64,000 nucleotides of DNA from Coralloluteibacterium thermophilum (GTDB lineage: Bacteria; Pseudomonadota; Gammaproteobacteria; Xanthomonadales; Xanthomonadaceae): NCBI RefSeq assembly GCF_042654365.1, contig NZ_JBHSGG010000025.1, positions 1-64,000 on the forward strand. Direction: 5' to 3'. Position 1 is the first letter of the stretch; the number at the start of each line of letters is the position of its first letter. Under the pieces are notes generated by a model that had not been told where the DNA came from, made no database searches, and saw only the letters and a list, made by a program, of their open reading frames with translations. The position numbers were made by a program, and so were the translations under genes. Shown piece by piece: positions 58,796 through 64,000 of the stretch.

Positions 58796-60535
58796 ATGGC
58801 CGGCCGTATCCCCGACGCGTTCCTCGACGAGCTGCTCGCGCGCACCGACATCGTCGAGCTGATCGCCGCGCGGGTGCCGCTCAAGCGTGCCGGCCGCGAA
58901 TACACGGCCTGCTGTCCCTTCCACAACGAGCGTTCGCCGAGCTTCACGGTCAGCCCGACCAAGCAGTTCTATCACTGCTTCGGCTGCGGCGCGCACGGCA
59001 CCGCGCTGCGCTTCCTGATGGAGTACGACCGCCTCGAGTTCCTCGACGCGGTCGACGAGCTGGCCAAGCGCGCGGGCCTCGAAGTGCCGCGCGAGGCGCG
59101 CGCGCAGGACCGCGACCGCGGCGAGTTCGACGCCATGCTCGGGACCACCGCGGCGGCGGCGGCCTTCTTCCAGCACCAGCTGGCGCTGTCGGACCGGGCG
59201 CGCCGCTACCTCGACCGCCGCGGCGTCGACGCCGAGGTCCGCGCCCGCTACGCCATCGGCTACGCGCCGGAAGGCTGGGACGCCCTGCGCGAGGCGCTCG
59301 GCGGCGATCCCCAGCGCCTGCAGCTGCTCGAGCGCGTCGGCCTGCTCTCGCGCAACGACAAGGGCCGCGTGTACGACAAGTTCCGCGACCGCGTGATCTT
59401 CCCCATCCACGACCGGCGCGGGCGTCCCATCGCCTTCGGCGGGCGGGTGCTCGAGAAGGACGACGGGCCGAAGTACCTGAACTCGCCGGAGACGCCGCTG
59501 TTCCACAAGGGCCGCGAGCTCTACGGCCTGTGGCAGGTCAGGCAGGCGCACGCGAAGATCGCCCAGCTGGTGGTGGTCGAGGGCTACATGGACGTGGTCG
59601 CCCTGGCGCAGTACGGCGTGACCACCGCGGTGGCGACGCTCGGCACCGCGACCACCGGCGACCATGCCGAGCTGCTGTTCCGCAATGCGGGCGACGTGGT
59701 GTTCTGCTTCGACGGCGACCGCGCCGGACGCGGCGCCGCCTGGAAGGCGCTGGAGGCGGTGCTGCCGCGCATGCGCGACGGGCGCCAGGCCTTCTTCCTG
59801 TTCCTGCCCGACGGCGAGGACCCCGACAGCATCGTCCGCAAGGAGGGCGCCGGCGGCTTCGAGCAGCGGCTCAAGGCGGCGACGCCGCTGTCGGAGTTCC
59901 TGTTCGCCGAACTGTCCCGCGAGATCAACCTGGGCACCCTCGACGGCAAGGCCCGCCTCGCCGAGCGCGCGCGTCCGCTGCTGGCGCAGATCCCGGACGG
60001 CGCCTTCGGCGACCTCATGAAGCAGCGGCTGGGCGAGATCACCGGCCTCGCCGTCGCGGCGCCGGCACCGCAGCAGCCCGCGGCCGCAGCGCCGCGCCGC
60101 GCGCCGGCCGCGCCCGCACCGCGGCGCAGCCTGGTGCGCAGCGCCATCGCCCTGCTGCTGCACCGCCCGGCACTGGCCGGGGAGGTCGAGCCGCCCTACC
60201 CGTTCGCCGGCCTGCGCCAGCCCGGCGTGCCGCTCCTGGTCGAACTGCTGCACCTGGCCCGCGAGCGCCCCGGCATCAGCACCGGCGCCCTGCTCGAACA
60301 CTTCCAGGGCAGGCCGGAGGAGGCGCCCCTGCAGAAGCTCGCGGTGCAGGAACTGCCCGGCGACGAGAAGCTGCTGCGCCTGGAGTTCGCCGACGCCCTC
60401 GCCCAGCTCGACCGCCAGACCGTGCAGCAACGCATCGACGAACTGCACGCGCGCGTGCGCGAGGTGGGCCTGAGCGGCATCGACGAGGACGAGAAGCGCG
60501 AACTGCGCGAACTGCAGCGCCACCGCGGCCGCTGA
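58796..60535 (+). CDS. dnaG: DNA primase
   Basis: A 579-residue DnaG primase, close to the E. coli 581. It makes RNA primers for the lagging strand and docks on DnaB. The zinc finger has C40, H43, C61 and C64 (CPFHNERSPSF, YHCFGCGAHG). The TOPRIM catalytic core shows VVVEGYMDVVALAQYG (about 259-274) and CFDGDRAGRGAAWKA (about 302-316). The C-terminal 150 residues form the helicase-binding domain. An Ala/Pro-rich linker (about 420-440) joins core and C-terminal domain. In many relatives rpoD follows; here an S9 peptidase gene does. Confidence 0.97.
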   Translation: MAGRIPDAFLDELLARTDIVELIAARVPLKRAGREYTACCPFHNERSPSFTVSPTKQFYHCFGCGAHGTALRFLMEYDRLEFLDAVDELAKRAGLEVPREARAQDRDRGEFDAMLGTTAAAAAFFQHQLALSDRARRYLDRRGVDAEVRARYAIGYAPEGWDALREALGGDPQRLQLLERVGLLSRNDKGRVYDKFRDRVIFPIHDRRGRPIAFGGRVLEKDDGPKYLNSPETPLFHKGRELYGLWQVRQAHAKIAQLVVVEGYMDVVALAQYGVTTAVATLGTATTGDHAELLFRNAGDVVFCFDGDRAGRGAAWKALEAVLPRMRDGRQAFFLFLPDGEDPDSIVRKEGAGGFEQRLKAATPLSEFLFAELSREINLGTLDGKARLAERARPLLAQIPDGAFGDLMKQRLGEITGLAVAAPAPQQPAAAAPRRAPAAPAPRRSLVRSAIALLLHRPALAGEVEPPYPFAGLRQPGVPLLVELLHLARERPGISTGALLEHFQGRPEEAPLQKLAVQELPGDEKLLRLEFADALAQLDRQTVQQRIDELHARVREVGLSGIDEDEKRELRELQRHRGR

Positions 60536-60599
60536 AGCGGCTGGCCGCGCGCGGCGGCGGCACGTACCCTCGGGGGTTCCGTCGATACCGGGGGATCCG

Positions 60600-62582
60600 A
60601 TGCGCCGTACCGCCACCGTCCTGCTCGCCGGCCTGCTGGCCGCCGCGGGCCTGCCCGCCGAATCCGCACCCGCCGTCGAGCGGAAGCAGGTCGGCGCACG
60701 CATCACCGAGAACGTGCCGGAGATCCCGGCCGACCTGGTCGAGCGCCTGGAGCGCTACCAGAACACCCGCGGCGCCAGCTTCGTCGGCTGGACCCGCGAC
60801 GGCGGCATGCTCGTCGCCACCCGCTTCGGCGAGACCAGCCAGATCCACCGCGTCGCCGCGCCGCTGGGCATGCGCGAACAGCTCACCTTCTACCGCGAGC
60901 CCGTGCAGGGCGCGGCGGTCGCGCCCGCGTCCGGGCCCGACGTCTTCGTGTTCGGCAAGGACGTGGGCGGCTCGGAGTTCTGGCAGTTGATGGCCTACGA
61001 CCTCGGTACCCGCGAGACCACCCTGCTGACCGACGGCGGCCGCAGCCGCAACGCCGGCGCGCTGTGGTCGCGCGACGGCCGGCAGCTCGCCTGGAGCAGC
61101 ACCGCACGCAACGGCACCGACAGCGACGTGTGGGTGCGCGACATGCGCACCGGCGACGCACGCCCGGTCGTCACCGAGGGCGGGAGCTGGCGCGCCAGCG
61201 GCTTCTCGCCCGACGGGCGCCGGCTGCTGGTCTCGCGCTACGTCTCGATCAACGACAGCCGCCCCGGCGAGGTCGACCTGGAGACCGGCCGGCTGCGCAT
61301 GTTCCCGGTCGCGGGCGGGACCGCCTCGATCGCCGGCATGACCTACGCGCCCGACGGCCGCGGCGTGTACTACGTCTCCGACGAGGACGTGGACGGACGC
61401 ACCAGCGAGTTCCGCCAGCTGCGCTTCCACGACACCGCCAGCGGCCGGATGGAGATCCTCAGCGCGCACGTGCCCTGGGACGTGCAGGACTTCCGCATCG
61501 CCGCCGACGGCCGCCACCTGGCCTACGTGGCCAACGAGGACGGCATCGGTCGGCTGCGCGTGCTGGCTCTGCCCGAGCACCGCGAGATCCCGGTGCCCGC
61601 GCTGCCGCTCGGCGTCGTCGGCCTGGGCGACTTCAGCCCCGACGGCAGCCGCCTCGCCCTGACCCTGAACACGCCCACCGCGCCGAGCGACGTGCACGTG
61701 CTCGACCTGGCCGCGGGCAGCCTGGTGGCCTGGACGCGGAGCGAGGTCGGGGGCCTGGACACCGACCGCTTCGTGACGCCGGAGCTGGTGCGCTATCCCA
61801 CCTTCGACAGCGTCGACGGCGCGCCGCGCACCATCCCGGCCTTCTACTACCGCCCCGCCGAGGTGCCCGCGGGTACGCGACTGCCGGTGGTCGTCAACAT
61901 CCATGGCGGCCCCGAGGCGCAGGCCCTGCCGACCTTCAACCCGTCGATCCAGCACCTGGTGAACGAACTCGGCATCGCCGTGCTGGTGCCGAACGTGCGC
62001 GGCTCGGCCGGCTACGGCAAGACCTACCTCCAGCTCGACAACGGCATGCTGCGCGAGGATTCGGTGCGCGACATCGGCGCCCTGCTCGACTGGATCGCGA
62101 CCCGCCCCGAACTCGACCCGGAACGGGTCGGCGTGTACGGCGGCAGCTACGGCGGCTACATGGTGCTCGCGTCGATGATCCACTTCGGCGACCGCCTGCG
62201 CGCGGGCGTCGACATCGTCGGCATCTCCGACTTCGTGACCTTCCTCACCAACACCGAGAGCTATCGCCGCGACCTGCGCCGCGCCGAGTACGGCGACGAG
62301 CGCGATCCGGAGATGCGCGCCTTCCTCGAACGCATTTCGCCGCTCGCCAACGCCGCGCGCATCCGGAGCCCGCTGTTCGTCGCCCAGGGCGCTAACGACC
62401 CGCGGGTACCGGCCTCGGAGGCCGAGCAGATCGTCGAGCGCGTGCGCGGCAACGGCGGCGAGGTGTGGTACCTGCTGTTCGAGGACGAGGGCCACGGCTT
62501 CCGCAAGAAGACCAACGCCGACTACTTCAACGCCGCGACCGTGCTGTTCTGGCAGCGCCACCTGCTCGACGGGGACGTCTGA
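60600..62582 (+). CDS. secreted S9-family prolyl-oligopeptidase-like peptidase
   Basis: A 660-residue exported peptidase (signal peptide about 1-22, ESA-AP) with an N-terminal beta-propeller (about 40-390) and a C-terminal alpha/beta-hydrolase domain. The catalytic triad is visible: Ser in YGGSYGGYM (about 514-522), Asp in AQGANDPRVP (about 598) and His in EDEGHGF (about 630). Such enzymes cut short peptides in the periplasm. Together with the two amidohydrolase loci it fits a peptide-consuming lifestyle. The ATG at 60600 is preferred because it opens the signal peptide. The BASS transporter gene starts 2 bp later. Confidence 0.94.
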   Translation: MRRTATVLLAGLLAAAGLPAESAPAVERKQVGARITENVPEIPADLVERLERYQNTRGASFVGWTRDGGMLVATRFGETSQIHRVAAPLGMREQLTFYREPVQGAAVAPASGPDVFVFGKDVGGSEFWQLMAYDLGTRETTLLTDGGRSRNAGALWSRDGRQLAWSSTARNGTDSDVWVRDMRTGDARPVVTEGGSWRASGFSPDGRRLLVSRYVSINDSRPGEVDLETGRLRMFPVAGGTASIAGMTYAPDGRGVYYVSDEDVDGRTSEFRQLRFHDTASGRMEILSAHVPWDVQDFRIAADGRHLAYVANEDGIGRLRVLALPEHREIPVPALPLGVVGLGDFSPDGSRLALTLNTPTAPSDVHVLDLAAGSLVAWTRSEVGGLDTDRFVTPELVRYPTFDSVDGAPRTIPAFYYRPAEVPAGTRLPVVVNIHGGPEAQALPTFNPSIQHLVNELGIAVLVPNVRGSAGYGKTYLQLDNGMLREDSVRDIGALLDWIATRPELDPERVGVYGGSYGGYMVLASMIHFGDRLRAGVDIVGISDFVTFLTNTESYRRDLRRAEYGDERDPEMRAFLERISPLANAARIRSPLFVAQGANDPRVPASEAEQIVERVRGNGGEVWYLLFEDEGHGFRKKTNADYFNAATVLFWQRHLLDGDV

Positions 62583-62584
62583 CC

Positions 62585-63571
62585 GTGGGCGTGGCCCGCG
62601 TCCTCGCCCGGCTCCGGGTGGACCGGTTCACCCTGGCGCTGGTCGCGACGGTCGCGCTCGCGTCGCTGCTCCCCGTGGAGGGGGCGACGGCGCGCGCGGT
62701 GGATGCGGCGACCAGCGTCGCCATCGCGGCGCTGTTCTTCCTGCACGGCGCGCGCCTGCCAAGGGAAGCGCTGGTGGCGGGCCTGCTGCACTGGCGCCTG
62801 CACCTGGCCATCGTGGCGGCGACCTTCGTGCTGTTCCCGCTGCTCGGCCTCGCGCTGCGGCCGCTGTCCGGCACGCTCATCACGCCGGAGCTCTACGTCG
62901 GCGTGCTGTTCCTGTGCGCGCTGCCCTCGACGGTGCAGTCTTCCATCGCCTTCACCTCGATGGCGGGCGGCAACGTCGCCGCCGCGGTCTGCGCGGCGTC
63001 GGCGTCCAGCCTGCTCGGGGTGGTGCTGACGCCGCTGCTCATGCTGCTCCTGGTGGGTGCGGAGGGCGCGGGCGGCGATCCGCTCGGCGCCATCGGCAAG
63101 ATCATGCTGCTGCTCCTGCTGCCCTTCGTCGCCGGCCACCTGCTGCGGCCCTGGCTGCGCGGCTGGATCGAGCGCAGCGCGGGCGTCCTGCGCTTCACCG
63201 ACCAGGGCACGATCCTGCTCGTGGTCTACGCCGCCTTCAGCGCGTCGGTGGTGGAGGGCCTGTGGCGGGAGACGCCGCCGTCGGCGCTGCTGGCGCTGAC
63301 CCTGGTCGCCTGCCTGCTCCTGGCGGTGGTGATGACGGTGCTGACCTTCGCCGCGCGCCGGCTGGGCTTCGATCGCGCCGACGAGATCGCCATCGTCTTC
63401 TGCGGCTCGAAGAAGAGCCTGGCGACCGGCGCGCCGATGGCCAAGATCCTCTTCGCCGGCGGCGGACTCGGCGCCATCGTGCTGCCGATCATGCTGTTCC
63501 ACCAGATCCAGCTGGTGGTCTGCGCCGTGCTCGCACAGCGCTACGCGCGGACGGCGCCGTCCGCGCCCTGA
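62585..63571 (+). CDS. bile acid:sodium symporter-family transporter
   Basis: A 328-residue membrane protein with about nine or ten helices in the BASS/YfeH group. Marks are RVDRFTLALVATVALASLLP (about 9-28), FLHGARLPREAL, ALPSTVQSSIAFTSMAGGN (about 113-131) with the sodium-site serines, and FCGSKKSLATGAPMAKILF (about 278-296). YfeH-like members export or import organic anions; the substrate is unknown. There is no ATG; GTG at 62585 is used, 2 bp after the peptidase stop (a second GTG lies at 62591). Co-transcription with the peptidase gene is likely. Confidence 0.9.
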   Translation: MGVARVLARLRVDRFTLALVATVALASLLPVEGATARAVDAATSVAIAALFFLHGARLPREALVAGLLHWRLHLAIVAATFVLFPLLGLALRPLSGTLITPELYVGVLFLCALPSTVQSSIAFTSMAGGNVAAAVCAASASSLLGVVLTPLLMLLLVGAEGAGGDPLGAIGKIMLLLLLPFVAGHLLRPWLRGWIERSAGVLRFTDQGTILLVVYAAFSASVVEGLWRETPPSALLALTLVACLLLAVVMTVLTFAARRLGFDRADEIAIVFCGSKKSLATGAPMAKILFAGGGLGAIVLPIMLFHQIQLVVCAVLAQRYARTAPSAP

Positions 63572-63583
63572 GGCGCGGGCGGC

Positions 63584-64000
63584 TCAGCCGACGCGCTGGA
63601 ACTCCAGCCCCGGCGGCGGCGGCACCGGCATGACCCAGTGGTCGACCAGCAGGAAGGCGAACAGCGCCATCAGGTAGACCACCGAGTAGTTGAAGGTGCG
63701 CATGGCGTAGAACTCGTCCGGCGGGTTCATCAGCCGCACCGCCATCCACAGGAACACCAGGCCCAGCACCAGCGCCCCGCCGAGGTAGAACAGCCCGCTC
63801 ATGCCGGTGACGAAGGGCAGCAGGGTCACGATGACCAGCAGCACGGTGTAGAACAGGATCTGCCAGCGCGTGTAGGTGACGCCGTGGGTGACCGGCAGCA
63901 TGGGAATCATGGCGCGGGCGTAGTCCTCGCGGCGGAAGATCGCCAGCGCCCAGAAGTGCGGCGGCGTCCACACGAAGATGATCAGGCACAGCAGCAGGGA
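63584..64000 (-). CDS. cyoE: heme O synthase (protoheme IX farnesyltransferase), partial
   Basis: The C-terminal 138 residues of a UbiA-type prenyltransferase; the 5' part lies beyond the window edge. The visible piece reads from LLCLIIFVWTPPHFWALAIF, the diagnostic farnesyltransferase segment, to REDYARAMIPMLPVTHG with the second conserved acidic region, followed by three more helices. It makes heme O by adding a farnesyl group to heme B, for the haem-copper oxidases. The ctaG-like gene is 55 kb away and the oxidase genes are presumably just outside. It is convergent with the BASS gene, 12 bp apart. Confidence 0.95.
   Translation of the reverse strand, partial: SLLLCLIIFVWTPPHFWALAIFRREDYARAMIPMLPVTHGVTYTRWQILFYTVLLVIVTLLPFVTGMSGLFYLGGALVLGLVFLWMAVRLMNPPDEFYAMRTFNYSVVYLMALFAFLLVDHWVMPVPPPPGLEFQRVG

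Overview
The window is very GC-rich, compact bacterial chromosome. Gene content and order point to a gammaproteobacterium of the Xanthomonadales (Lysobacteraceae/Xanthomonadaceae). The evidence is the engB / cytochrome c4 / dsbA / EEP-family block, the slt / NDUFA9-like / cca block, the plant-type GshA, the Xanthomonas-type TonB receptors, and the many short intergenic GGGAATC/GGGAAGC-type repeats. No genus is claimed. I see no tRNA, rRNA, CRISPR, prophage or complete insertion sequence.

Layout. 0.1-4.4 kb: AMP nucleosidase with a coupled DUF4334 gene, then two overlapping secreted amidohydrolases, the second without the metal-binding residues. 4.4-4.7 kb: a threefold ~105-bp tandem repeat. 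4.8-6.8 kb: EF-hand protein, ECF sigma factor, membrane anti-sigma candidate and CnrX-like metal sensor, tightly packed. 6.9-9.4 kb: HCCA isomerase, CtaG, DUF2243 and a small periplasmic protein. 9.5-15.2 kb: a propeller-amidohydrolase fusion, a nucleotide-exchange-like carrier and a Tat-type aldo/keto reductase. 15.2-17.9 kb: DUF1428 and malate synthase G. 18.2-22.1 kb: a zinc-acquisition operon (ZrgA, ABC ATPase, FtsX-like permease, DUF3299, a new small His-containing protein) divergent from a MerC-like gene across a Zur-box-like site. 22.3-26.7 kb: a small hypothetical, a GDPD lipoprotein and PEP carboxylase. 26.8-28.8 kb: an unrecognised Pro/Ala/Gln-rich membrane-anchored repeat protein. 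28.8-30.9 kb: UPF0149 and GshA. 31.1-33.7 kb: an Opp-type binding protein and one permease, with the rest of the transporter missing. 33.7-34.4 kb: three copies (one partial) of a structured repeat. 34.5-37.1 kb: EngB, cytochrome c4, DsbA lipoprotein. 37.2-44.4 kb: two TonB receptors flanking an EEP-family gene and a small HTH regulator. 44.6-54.8 kb: TauE-like transporter, lytic transglycosylase, NDUFA9-like protein, Cys-rich lipoprotein, CCA-adding enzyme, VanZ-like, MidA-like methyltransferase, EcsC, MscS and pteridine reductase. 54.8-60.5 kb: folK, folB, tsaD, then rpsU, yqeY, a YihY protein and dnaG (a macromolecular-synthesis type region). 60.6-64 kb: S9 peptidase, BASS-family transporter and the truncated heme O synthase gene.

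The genes read mainly as housekeeping plus the envelope functions typical of a protein-degrading Xanthomonad: secreted hydrolases, TonB receptors, zinc scavenging and c-type cytochrome/disulfide handling. The least-explained items are the ~200-nt repeat whose stems differ by compensatory changes, the pseudo-amidohydrolase, the 45-residue-repeat membrane protein, the added small gene in the zinc operon, and the curtailed Opp operon.
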